Shown here one piece after another: positions 23,025-33,870 of a stretch of DNA of 64,000 bases. A program made the position numbers and the translations under genes. The notes beneath the pieces were generated by a model. The model had not been told where the DNA came from and made no database searches. It was given only the letters and a program-made list of their open reading frames with translations. The stretch is from Turritopsis dohrnii (lineage: Eukaryota > Cnidaria > Hydrozoa > Anthoathecata > Oceaniidae): positions 46,555 to 110,554 of the forward strand of contig BQMF02000786.1 in the NCBI GenBank assembly GCA_027922465.2. Direction: 5' to 3'. The stretch's first letter is position 1, and each line of letters begins with the position of its first letter.

Positions 23025-23395
23025 TTATTTTTCGTGTTTGTTGACGCTTATTATTGCTGGTTCTTTAAAACACATTTGTTTTACAAACTCCAAAATGTAT
23101 TTCAATTCTTTCGTTATTATGTAACGTTGCAGTTTGTCGACCAGTTCTTCTATACTAGCAAATGGATATTTTGTTTGCATGATTGTAAACAAATTGGTGA
23201 CTTTCTTTACTCCTTTTTCCGAGTGGTTGACAATTTCGCACGTGGTTAGTGGTAGTTGGTAGGCTATAGCAAGTTGTTTCCACAAGCCACAACATAAATA
23301 AATTCGTTTACTCAATTCTAACAAGTCGCCGTATGTTAGAAATTTGGTAAAGTGTTTGCCATTTACGTCGTGCAGATTTGTCTATTTTAAGTGTT
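23025..23395 (-). CDS. Possible death-fold-like small protein
   Basis: An open frame extends to about 23395, upstream of a TTG-type start at 23324. The segment LWKQLAIAYQLPLTTCEIVN followed by a helix and YPFASIEELVDKLQ has the spacing of a death-domain helix bundle: a Trp in helix 1, 'LA..L.L', and a late 'a(t/s)...L...L'. This is a weak, pattern-level resemblance. It lies next to the left end of the pogo element. Confidence 0.3.
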
Positions 23396-23436
23396 GTTTA
23401 CATACGCATATTTCTTGATGTTTATCGCAAATACAG

Positions 23437-24028
23437 TTGACGCTCGATAAGTGGAACCCCCATGTGACCGAAAAAATCGGTTCCACTTAGCGAATGTTCC
23501 ACTTGGCTTTCCACTTTGGCTTAGCCACTAAGTATGGCCTCGTTTTAAAGATTTTAAGTACCTTTAATTATTCTACTGCGGAATGGAAATAATAAGTGAA
23601 TATTACTAAGTAATAGATATATGTAATTAGTAAAACAATAGAAAACATAGTAACGAGGCGAAACTTGATAACAAGGCATTAACACGGTGTTTGAACAGAA
23701 ATTCGGGAAAGGTTTATTGGGGGTCAATATTAAAAAATCGGTTCTACATAGGTGTCAATTACTTTCGTTTTCGTTGACGTAGTTAGACTTTTGTTTCTGA
23801 AGAAATGTTCTGGGTTATTAGCAGCATTGATTGCTAGTGACTTTCTTCTCTTGATTTCTTCTTCAGTGTCGAGGAGAGATCCTAACAGCTTGCATTTTTT
23901 CCACGCATCATTCTTTTTGTTGATGACAAACCGTTCGGTTTTGCTGTCACATGGGATACCTGTTAGACAAGGTTTGATATAACACAAATGATGAGAAAAA
24001 ATACAATACTTTTTCTATCTCAACAACT
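23437..24028 (-). mobile_element. pogo/Tigger element, 3' end with RT fragment inside
   Basis: TA then CAGTTGACGCTCGATAAGTG at 23437 is a pogo/Tigger-type terminus, with an inner repeat of 'gttccactt'. The minus-strand frame 23730-23987 is a reverse-transcriptase scrap (LLGSLLDTEEEIKRRKSLA) like that of cnidarian LINEs. It lies between the terminus and the transposase end. Confidence 0.6.
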
Positions 24029-24960
24029 TCACGTAGAAAAATAATCGGTTATTGTGGCTTGTGTGAGGCTTTTCGAGAGTTCCTTTTCCACGATAGCCAA
24101 GATTTTCATGGTACATATTTTAACTTCATTTGAATCAATGAATAGACTAAAGTCCATTATCGTTTCAATAGCCTTTTGAATTTCGTCTGCAAGATCCGTT
24201 TCGTATTCTTCTTCTTCTCCGTCCTGGTCATCATCTGCGATGGTTTCGTCATCGTTGCGGATCGTGGCAACAATGGACTCGTCGGACAAAACAGGCTCTG
24301 TTGCGGCAACAGCATCGTCAAAATCCTCATACTCCTCAGGGGTAAGCTGATCAGGGATATCAACGACACCAAGGGACTTTAACTTATTCATATTTTTCCT
24401 TAATTCAATGAACGGATCATCCAATTCATTTTGTGCACTGAGTTGGTCTTCGGCTGAAATCCGAGATTTAGCAAAACACTTTTTTACTGTGGCTTCACTT
24501 ACGTCCTCCCATTACATGGTAAGCAGTTTCATAGCATCTAAAACATTCAATTTTGGAATCGGTTTGTTTTCATCAATGGCTCTGATGATTTGCTGGGTCA
24601 TTCGGGAGCGGTACTTGGCTTTCAATGAACGAATCACTCCCTGATCCATCGGTTGTGTTATAGATGTGCTATTTGGCGGGAGAAAACACAATTCAATCGC
24701 TTGTAAACCACCATCTCAGGGTGGGCAGAGCAGTTGTCAACAATCAGCAAGATTTTGTGGTTTTGGCTCTCAAACTTTCTATCCTGTTCACGCACCCAAT
24801 CTTCAAACAATTTGCTGTCCATCCAACTTTTTTTTGGCCTCTGTAGTGACAAGGAAGCTGCTTCAAATTTTTAAAGCATCTTGGTTTTTTTGTTTTACCA
24901 ATGATAAACATAGGTAACTTCTGCCCGAAGGCATTACCGGCTGCCATACCTCACGGCTGT
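24029..24960 (-). pseudogene. pogo/Tigger transposase, C-terminal half with PIP box
   Basis: From the right: FIIGKTKKPRCFKNLKQLP, SWMDSKLFEDWVREQD, ILLIVDNCSAHPE (catalytic Asp) and FLPPNSTSITQPMDQG (last acidic residue of the DDE_1 domain). After that comes an acidic tail. Frame changes near 24835 and 24690 and a TAA near 24515 break it. The final 131-codon frame (24424-24029) ends in QATITDYF, a full PCNA-interacting (PIP) motif. A PCNA motif at this place is known for pogo transposase. The N-terminal half lies at 36634-38100. Confidence 0.8.
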
Positions 24961-25990
24961 TACGTTCGGAAATGCGATCGGGAAATTTGAGATTTTTCAC
25001 CTTGCCTTACCATTTTTCAAATATCTCAAGTTAGCAAAAAGGTATTTGAGTTCTGTAAAGAGCTTTTGATAGGTGATTAATTTTTCTTATAAATAAAAAA
25101 TTTCTATAAGATTAGGGTCAGAAAATTAGGGGATTTTGGGAAATTTGCCCCTCTCAAAAAAGAAATCAACAGATTTCAACACTGAAAAGTTTAAATTAGT
25201 AACAGTTTTGTTGGTGTGATGAAACATTTCATTGCTCTATGACATCTATATCCTAATACACGCTGTGCATCCAGTTTTTAGTTTAGAGAGTGAATGTTTC
25301 GGGTCGTTTTTCACGGTCAAAATCTTCTTAATCGTGGTCATATAGCGGCAGTTAGACCACGCAAGACACATTCATGATTAGTATAAGCGGAAACCCTCAC
25401 AGCGCATTTGATCGTTCAAATGTTTTGATTGTTCGCAAGATCAAGAATCGATAGCGTTGACCTTCGTTTTCCAGCAAGTTTTCATTTGCTATTTTGAAAA
25501 GGGGGTAATGAAACATACGAGAGTAAAAAATCTCAAGACAACAAAGTTAGTAACGAAAGTATTACACGAAGATTTATTAAAGTTTTTAGGGTAAGTACGC
25601 TCTCTTGAACTTTTTTGTTTGTTTTTTTCTTCTTATAATATAAATAGGGTTTCTACATCATTACTTCTCCTTTAGGGAAGACCAATAAAAACAATGAAAT
25701 TTGAAGAAATGAATTTTAAATCATGACGTTCTGGATTAGTGAAGAACAGTATTCTATATTGATATCCAACCTTAGCTTTGTAAAAAGAAAATCACTCGAA
25801 GGTATTAATTTTTTCGACACGTTTATATCGTTCAACATATATTAATCAGTAAAAGGTTACAATTAATAATAAAATCATTTATAAATTTACAATTTGATAA
25901 AAACAGATAAATAAAAACACTCTTTCCTAAAACCATTAACAGAGAAAGAAACACGACCTCTTTCAGGGGCCTACCTAGATACATTCCTAT
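24961..25990. other. No gene seen
   Basis: Non-coding DNA at the start of the block that separates the two halves of the pogo gene. Only short open frames are present. Confidence 0.5.
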
Positions 25991-25993
25991 TTC

Positions 25994-26750
25994 TTACTCT
26001 AAGCCTGACACACTTGAAACAACCTCAAACTCATCAATATTTTTCAAGCAGTGACTTGGACTGCCACGTATGCACATCAAGGCTGACTTGAGAATAAGAA
26101 AGGACAATTTGCACCTTAAGGTGGAAGTTATCTTTTCAAACCTTTCGCCAGTCTTATTTGCAAGCTTTTCCGCCACATGATTATGAAACATAGAGCACTC
26201 CTTGCCCATTACTCCGGAAACAGAAAAAACCAATGGAGTAAATGTGCCGTGCTCTATGTTCATAATGCGGTGGTTGTACTGCCTTTTCTTTTCGAGTTCA
26301 TGTTTCCTCAATACTTTAGAGGTAGCTTGTTGACACTGCGAGGCTGAGTGTGAGTTCGTAACTCGAACGTCAAAGAATGCATTCTGTCCATCTCGCCACA
26401 CACCCCTAGCTTTTATATCAGGTCGTGCTGCTTCACCTACCAAACCATTAATAATTTCACCGTTGACTGGTTGTAGTGGTGGCTCGATTTCCACGTCGTT
26501 AGCGATTTTTGAAAGGAGACCGGCTTCAAAATCATGGATGTTGTTGTGCCTTATTGTTACAAAGCCTCCTTTTTTACAATTCAATGCGTGTGTTACATCA
26601 TATTTCTGTCCACAGGGGCATTTGGATGGCAGTCCTTTTAATTCTCTAGCGTATCTCAGGTTAATTGCATCGCGGAATTCTCCTTTGTTGAGAGTAAAGC
26701 CAAACTCCGCAATAGGCAGACACGTTTACGACTTACGGTTTTGGCTTTTC
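25994..26750 (-). pseudogene. Retrotransposon C-terminal zinc finger and nuclease-like domain
   Basis: The frame enters with FGFTLNKGEFRDAINLRY and a zinc-binding CPCGQKYDVTHALNCKKGGF. It continues with IRHNNIHD, RPDIKARGVWRDGQNAFFDV (the acidic/Lys pattern of restriction-like nucleases) and LEKKRQYNHRIMNIEHGTFT. I know this as the C-terminal part of many cnidarian retrotransposon polyproteins. The 196-codon C-terminal section is open to a stop at 25994. Everything upstream of 26750 is missing. Confidence 0.6.
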
Positions 26751-27339
26751 AAAATAGCAAAATAGCTTCTGTTTACCTTGGATCATGGGTTCCATGAACA
26801 GTTACTGCCATTTTAATCTTTCTGTTGTTTTCATGTGTGCACAATTTATTTCTAGATCGTATCGTGGAAGGATTTAATATGAGTATTTTTTATGTGTTTC
26901 AGATCTTCCGAGTAAAAAGATGTTTATGATGTACAGTGTTCATAATGAACAGGTAAAATGCTTTATCTGGAATACCTACAGAGTTTTTAATTAAAAGGGT
27001 GAGGAGTTTTTTCCATATTGACGTTACATTTTTTAATCACGGGGAACCATTACATTGCATCAAATCGTACAAAGCGCTTTTCGGAAGATATCTCGAGAAC
27101 TACATTTTGATGGTCCGCCCAACATTGGTGAACAGGGCTGTGATGTTTGATCCCAGACATCTCGGTAACGGTTACTGTATTTTTCAGATCAGTTGTATGT
27201 ACTTTCTCAACATCGTTCCGTGATTAAAATTTTTGTCGCCATTTTCTGAGACGTTATTGTTTTAAAATCAAAACACGTAGAATATTTTACACAAGATGCA
27301 ATTTATTTTAGAGAGTGCAAATAACGGATGCACAGCGCG

Positions 27340-27825
27340 TCTATATATTAATAGCCAATTCTCTGTTTGTTTGTTTGTTTGTAAGTCACGCAAAATGGTA
27401 GATGTGAACTGCGAAAGATAGTCAGTAATGTAAGATCACACATAAATTATTTCTCTTCTTATGCGCGACGTCAGTGTGAAACCATTGCATTGAGACCCTA
27501 ATTGAATGCGACGTTTAGGGAAAATTATCTCGATAACCAATAGGGATAACTGACGTTTTTTGGGGTCCGCGATACAGGCGATGGGGTGACGAAAAATTTG
27601 GGTCTAATTTTTTTGGGGGACGGGTCTGTGACGTCATCGAAATCTTTGAACGATGATATCTCTGTAATGGTTGATCGTAGCGGAACGATCCCATACATTT
27701 TTTTTATCAGTTTTTCGAGCTCTACAACATGGGAACACTTTCGGTTGCCAATTCCTTAATTTTATTTTTCGTGAAGTCAACGCAGGCTGAACATGGGCGG
27801 CGAGCGACGCCGCCTTGGCGGCTAG
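27340..27825 (+). mobile_element. Non-autonomous Helitron HelA, copy 3 (short)
   Basis: Starts TCTATATATTAATAGCC and ends GCCGCCTTGGCGGC-TAG followed by T. The base before the 5' end is G rather than A. It is 486 bp, so it is internally shorter than the 841-869 bp copies while keeping both termini. It includes the ATGGGCGGCGAGCGACGCC block just before the terminal hairpin. Confidence 0.8.
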
Positions 27826-28199
27826 TATTTTTTAATCTTCCAAGTAAAACGTTTTTTTTGTTCTGCGCTCCAGTGTTGATTGCAAACTTGGAAAAATGTT
27901 TTATCTAGGTTTTGTCTGTTTAAGTGGGTCTTTAAAATCAGGGGAACCATCGCATTGCCTCCTAAATTCGACTCGAAGTTCTTTGTAAAACATCTCTAAA
28001 ACCTCTAAGAAAATAACTGGTATTTTTATGGTCCGCGTTGATTGCAACATTCACTTACTGTTTGTCATTTTGTAAATTAATTTTTCGACACCATTTTTGA
28101 GACGTCATTTTCAGAATTAAAATTCGTAAAAATTTTTTACACGGGTTACTAGTTTTTATTAAATCTCGATATCATTTTTGGGCTTATGTCCTATTTTGG

Positions 28200-28920
28200 G
28201 GGATTTTTGGTCCGAAAAAGGGTCGATCAAGTACGTTACCCTGTAAAAGTCTATTTTGGGGACTTATTTTGAGTTAGCTCAATAGTAAATGATACCTAGA
28301 TGCTAAGGAGAACCATTCATTCTATATCCTAGTAATTCATTGAATTCAAATTCGGGTAAGTTGGTCCAATTTGGCCCGAAAAAGGGTCAATCAAGTACGT
28401 TACCCTGTTTAAGTCTATTTTCTGTTGATTTTTTTCAGCTAAGAGAGTTGTAGGGACATCTATATTATAATGAAATAAATTTGTTTTCATTTTCTTAATA
28501 ATTGCAATTGGAATATCGAAAATTGGTCCAATTTGGGCCAAAAAGGGGTCATTCAGGTACGTTACCCTGTTTAAGTCTATTTTCTGTTGATTTTTTCACC
28601 TAAGAGAACTGTAGGGACATCTATTATAATAATAAAATAAATTTATTCTAATTTTCTTAATAATTGCAATTAGAATATGAGTACATTGGTCCAATTTGGG
28701 CCGAAAAGGGGTCATTTCAGGTATGTTACCTTATTTAAGTCTTTTTCTGTTGATTTTTTTCAGTTTAGAGAACTGCATATATAATTGTATAAAAAAATTG
28801 AATAAATTTGTTGTAACTTTAATAATAATTGCACTCGGAATATGGGTAAATTGGTCCAATTTGGCCCCAAAAAAGGTAAATCAGGTACGCTAAGATATAA
28901 AGGTCTATTTGGAGGGGCTT
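28200..28920. repeat. Minisatellite, ~165-bp units
   Basis: About five units start at roughly 28205, 28365, 28530, 28695 and 28850. Each has 'ttggtccaatttggcc', 'gggtcaatcaagtacg' and 'ttaataattgca'-like landmarks. The array ends about 60 bp before the HelB Helitron at 28979. Confidence 0.8.
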
Positions 28921-28978
28921 TTTTGAGATTAATAAAACAATAGGTAGATAAGGAATGTAATTTAAAAATATATATATA

Positions 28979-31632
28979 CTAGTATCCCGGGTAAAAACTT
29001 TTTACCGAACTTAACTTCGAAAACATTAGGTCAAATCCACCATTCCCGTGTACGTACCCTGTGACGAAAAAATAAATCATAGAATCGCAACTCAAAAACA
29101 TCCCAGGAGGCGTCGCTCGCCACCCATGTTCAGTATGCGTTGTGTCGCAGAATTTAACTCTTGCAAAAGTTTCTTTTCAGGCATTAATTTTTTAATTCAT
29201 TTCTTACATTCAGAAAATTTAAAACAGAAACAAATAGCAACATGGCTCAGAATATATATTCATACGCAGAAGAGAAGTAACTTTAATGTAAATATATGCA
29301 ATATATAACACAGAACCGTTTACTAAGACATACAAAGCCAAACATTGAATAACATTACAAAAATGATACCTTCCAACTTTTTCTTTTGTTCAAAAGTTAC
29401 TTCTGGACTGCAACCATTAATGAATTTTTGAAATGATATAGTTAGTTCTTCCCAAAACCACCAACATCATGATTAAAACCATGAGTTTCATTTCTTCATG
29501 CTTTTTTTATTATTGCCTAAAAGAATAATGTTTCAATTGTAATACCGAAAAAAAAAAAAAGAAACAAAAAAAAAGAAAGGAAATTCAAGTACGTATTTAT
29601 CCTAAAAACAATAACTAAGAAGAAAAATTTACACAAAAGATAAAAAGTCACAAATAAAATCATAAATTCAAAGTTATATACCTAGGCATAGTACGTAAAC
29701 GATTACCATAACACAAAATATGCATAAACGCGATAAAATATAAACTTAAGAAAAATACAGCCAACAACACTTATTTTTTGTAAGATAGTTTCATTGCACA
29801 GTCATTAAGTAAGTAAATCTTAAGTAACCCTCTCGACATTATAACCCATCATGTGCTTCATTTCTATTTTAACAGATCAAAACATTAAAAAAACATATAC
29901 AAAAAACCTAATCATGCTATGACGAAATCTAAAGAAAAACAAAACAAAGTAAAAGAAACTTTGAAAATGTATTAACCTTAAAAATAATAATTAAAAACAC
30001 AAACGTAATGACAGAATTAGTATAGCTGAAAAATTTTTAACATATGAAAACATTCGTGGAGCCATTTTTTATTTCCAGTTCAAAGCTCCTCTCTGCTGGA
30101 AAATTCAAAACACAACAGTAAACATCCCTCTTATCCTTTATGTATCCACTAATACTAATTGTGTTTAACTAAATAGATACTATTTTAACTTTACCTCTCA
30201 ATACCAATTCACATCATCATAATCATGTTAGTAAACAATATTGATCATGATCTGTAGTAGCCATTATCAACTTCTAAACTCTTTACTTTCTATATATTTC
30301 ATACCTGTAAACGAATAAATAACACTCGATTTACTTTCCAGCATACTTTCCTATTGTAAACATACACTTTCTCCTTGCTTTCTACTGCAATTCCACTACC
30401 ATTTTTATACAGTGAAAGTCATAAAAATGCTTTCTTCGTAACTTCATAACTGTGGAGCCATTTTGAATTAAATAAAATAAGGAACAGCAACTTCGTTACC
30501 AAAACAAATCATTAACTGCTCGAGGGACATGCATCTTAATGATTTGATCGTTTTAACTCTGTTTTTACTCTCTTTTAACGCTGTATTTACTAAATCCGTT
30601 TGACTCATGTACTTACGTATATTACTTTATATCTTTTCCAAACAATTTCTCTCCGAAAAGAAGTAAAACCATTTTCTTCACCAATGTAAATAAACAGCAT
30701 CCTTTCTGCAGCCATTTTTAAACAACTTCAACTTCATCTACACTACTCTACTGCTGCACTCCCATAACTATTTGATAACTATAAAAAGAAATACGTAAAC
30801 AGCTCGTAAAATAAAAATAGACTTTCTTCATCTCGTTCTTCGTTTCGTTTTCCTCTGAAATAACCTATATATAAAAAACAACATCTGTTTAAAAACTCAC
30901 CTAAGCATGTGGTTATACCTGTTCTTTTATTAATCTAAAATAAAATCTAAAATACAATAACAATAAAAGTTTAACAATAAATTGATAACTAAAACGTAAA
31001 CAAACATTTAAATACATTTAAATACTAACTTGTTCTTCTATTAATCAAAAATAACAGTTTTATAATAATACCTTTTGTTCGTTCGATCTTTCTGCAGCTA
31101 ATTTTTAAAAACTTCACTGCACTTCTTCTGTACATCTAAATATGATTTTTCATTGTAAACAAACAACTAACCCGTGTTCTTTTATTAATAAGAGTAAAAG
31201 TTTAGCAATAAACACGATAATAAAACGTTTTATAATAATAACAATACCTGTGTTCCTTCGTCAGTTCTTTCGTCGATTTGCTGCCTAAAACAATCAAATT
31301 TAAATTAAAATATTCGTATACAAAAAGAAACACGTCTTCTTCGCGAAGTTTCTTGCTCACGAAATGATCGTTGACAAATTTTGAACGAATAAGATTGCAT
31401 TGCTCGCACTCCTCCAAAGACGTTTTTCGGCTGATTTCCACTGCGCAAACCAAAAATAACAAAACGGAGGAGCATATACTAATCGCGGAAAATCAAAAAA
31501 AGTGTTCTCGCCTCTACGTGGTTTTACGACAAAAAGGGAAAAAATAAGAAGGATTTAACCGTGAAAAAAAACCAAATATGTCACTCTCTAAAATAAAAGT
31601 GGTATGCACAAATGCGAATTAGTATAATAAGA
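28979..31632 (-). mobile_element. Helitron HelB, copy 2
   Basis: The minus-strand 5' end is TCTTATTATACTAATTCGC. The 3' end has hairpin GGTAAAAAGTTTTTACC, spacer CGGGATA and CTAG. Flanks are A (28978) and T (31633). It is 2654 bp and aligns along its length with 53312-55559, with indels. It has no helicase, so it is non-autonomous, but it holds a conserved exon-like frame (31202-31480). Confidence 0.82.
31202..31480 (-). CDS. Exon-like ORF carried by HelB copy 2
   Basis: The frame LFLVCAVEISRKTSLEECEQ ... DVFLFVYEYFNLNLIVLGSK ends at GTATTG, a splice-donor-like site. The same frame is kept in HelB copy 1 at 55142-55400 with few changes in the protein. It looks like a captured gene exon or a conserved Helitron exon. 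The family is not recognised, and the start lies in Helitron 5' sequence. Confidence 0.45.
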   Translation of the reverse strand, partial: SICSSVLLFLVCAVEISRKTSLEECEQCNLIRSKFVNDHFVSKKLREEDVFLFVYEYFNLNLIVLGSKSTKELTKEHRYCYYYKTFYYRVYC

Positions 31633-31645
31633 TATAATATACAAA

Positions 31646-32198
31646 TTATTTTAAAAAATCCCTTCTCCCTTGCCCTCCCCATTTACCCCAATTATCACCC
31701 CGATACCCACCCTGATACCCTCCCCGATTACCCCGATATCCTCCCCAATTACCACCTCGATACCCTCCCCGATTACCCCTATGCCCCCTATAAGAGGTTT
31801 CGCTTGACCAACCTGCATGGGTCGAACCCTCACCCACACAGGTACAATCATCTTTAGTGTAAGGCAAACCAGTTGCCTTCCACTTTTGAAAATTGCACCT
31901 GCATAGGTGTTGATTTGTCACATGCCTGTTTTCCAGGCAAAACCTCCTGTAGGAGGCAAAAGTTTTGTTTTTTTTTTTCTTCTTTTTTCTTTTTTTTTCT
32001 GCCTCCTCCGCCTCCGCCACCCTCCTTTCCTCATACAGTTTGTTGAGTTCATCTCGCATCTATAATGAATATAAAAACTGCTATGTATAAGGCAGTGTAT
32101 ATACCCACCACATGAAAGCAATACAATATTCAACTTACCTCTTGCAAACTATCTTGCAACATAAAAATTTGTTGCTCGTTATCGTAATTTTCAGCCAT
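31646..32198 (-). CDS. Small spliced gene with RGG box
   Basis: Exon 1 (32139-32198) begins ATG and encodes MAENYDNEQQIFMLQDSLQE, followed by GTAAGT. A 79-bp intron (32060-32138) ends in AG. Exon 2 (31646-32059) starts MRDELNKLYEERR. The protein is about 157 residues. It has a Glu/Lys coiled-coil-like part with a poly-Lys run, a Cys/His-rich block (RFCLENRHVTNQHLCRC), and a C-terminal RGG/GGYRG-repeat tail typical of RNA-binding proteins. The stop is 14 bp from the HelB end. The frame is fully open. The family is unknown. Confidence 0.6.
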
Positions 32199-32299
32199 TT
32201 TCTATATATTTTACTATTGTATACTATCTCTAGACGAAACATATAATTTATATTCTATGAACTATAATTCAACTCATTAACTACATGTAAACAAAACTA

Positions 32300-32760
32300 T
32301 GGCTACATTTACATCTTATGAACTATTCTGTGATAACTCATTTGGTCAATGCAAATTATACATGTTTTGAATCGAAGCTTCCCATAAATCTATTACTGTT
32401 TCGTTAGCAAAACATAGCATTTACATCTTATGAATTATTCTGTGATAACTCATTTGGTTAAATGCAAATTATACATGTTTTGATTCGAAGCTTCCTAAAA
32501 CTAGAAGCATGACCTTTTAACCTCAAATTGAAAACATTCCCTTAACATCTACTCATACTCATTAATTGCCATACTTTCATGAATGAATTATAATTCAATA
32601 ATCCTGATATAAATCTATTAATGTTTCGTAAGCAAAACATAGCATTTACATCTTATGAATCATTCGGAGATAATTCATTTTGTCAATGCAAATTACGTGT
32701 TCTGAAGTGTGGGTTGCTAATATTAAGTGAAGCTTCTAAACTATAACTCTTTCAGCTCTT
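32300..32760. repeat. Short direct repeats
   Basis: A unit with 'catttacatcttatgaa', 'gataactcatttggt' and 'gcaaattatacatgtttt' landmarks appears three times, near 32308, 32418 and 32644. It is non-coding. Confidence 0.65.
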
Positions 32761-32957
32761 CTGTCACACTGAGGTTAATTGCTGTTTAATTTACTTTTTT
32801 AGAAGTAGGATTCTAATACTACAGAAATTATAAGCTATTTGTGCAATTTTGGCATAAATGTTCATTTTTTTTCAGGAAGATCCGTTCTGTATTTAGTCCT
32901 TTTGAGGAGCACTCACAAAGTCTCTTTCTCTTAGCAAGGAGGGATTTATTTGCTTCT

Positions 32958-33870
32958 CTATGAAGTGCATGTCTTTTCAAACTCAAATGTATTCTCTGAT
33001 CTTCTTGCCTCTTGCCTGTTTTCCATCTTGAAGGCAGCATGTAGGCTTTCGCCTTCTTCTTCTGATAAAAACCCAATAGTTTTGTGTTTTATCAGAAATG
33101 CTGGCACATCAGTTGAATAAAAATGCATTTTGGGCTTGATTGACTTCTGGAACAGCATAGGGTATTCCAAACAAAACTTTTCACATTGCTTGGTAACAAA
33201 ATCAATCTCTTGGTCATTTAAAAATCGCTTAGCAAACAGTAAGTCTCGAGGACTAGCAAATAACTCAAATATAGTCAAAAATCTTTTGTGCTCATCTGGT
33301 TTGTCTTGTAAAACGCTGCACAATTTTTCATAGTTGTGTAGCAGTATCCTACAGTGATTACCAACAAAAACATTTCCATGGTATGCTTGCCTTTCCACTT
33401 TTAATTCTGTTAAAATATCTGACAGTTCCCTTTGTTTTGGTCCCATTTGATTCACCTGTTTTGACTGCAGAGTGCAAAACTGGCTTATCAAAACTGTTTC
33501 TTCTTTCTTGTATAAATCTAATTTTGACTGGAGCTCAATTTTCTTCTTGTTTAGATATTCTCCTGTACCTTTCAAACATTTTATGCCTTGGCATTGCAAA
33601 CATGAATATCCATCATCTGTCTCCTCAAGAGAAATGCCTTCATTTTCTGATAGCCCTTCACAGATCTGATGGCACCAACTGCTGTTACTACCTGCATGGT
33701 CTGAACATTGAACCCAAGCCCGATTTACATCATGTTTTGAGACGAGACAATTTGGAGACCCACATGAGTCTCGCAGGACGTGTTTGCCTCTATTTGACTT
33801 AGTACATGGCTTCACTAAAATATCAAGTTGTTCACGTGAAGGGTCATTCTGAAGAGCTTCAAGCCTTGCT
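32958..33870 (-). pseudogene. PHD-finger and 'GES-H' domain, C-terminal part of a large transposon-like protein
   Basis: An in-frame TAA at 33870-33872 separates this from a short helical stretch upstream. A PHD-like zinc finger follows (CGSPNCLVSKHDVNRAWVQC ... WCHQICEG ... CLQCQ). Next comes a coiled coil, then YHGNVFVGNHC, a helical region, and FLSEEEGESLHAAF near the end. This order matches a recurrent, uncharacterised cnidarian protein family that I believe is transposon-derived. The conserved Glu of the last motif could be catalytic. That is inference. Confidence 0.5.

Noticed and set aside
31651..31851. Val/Gly-rich minus-strand ORF
   Set aside because: Shifted frame of the RGG-box gene's glycine-rich repeat.
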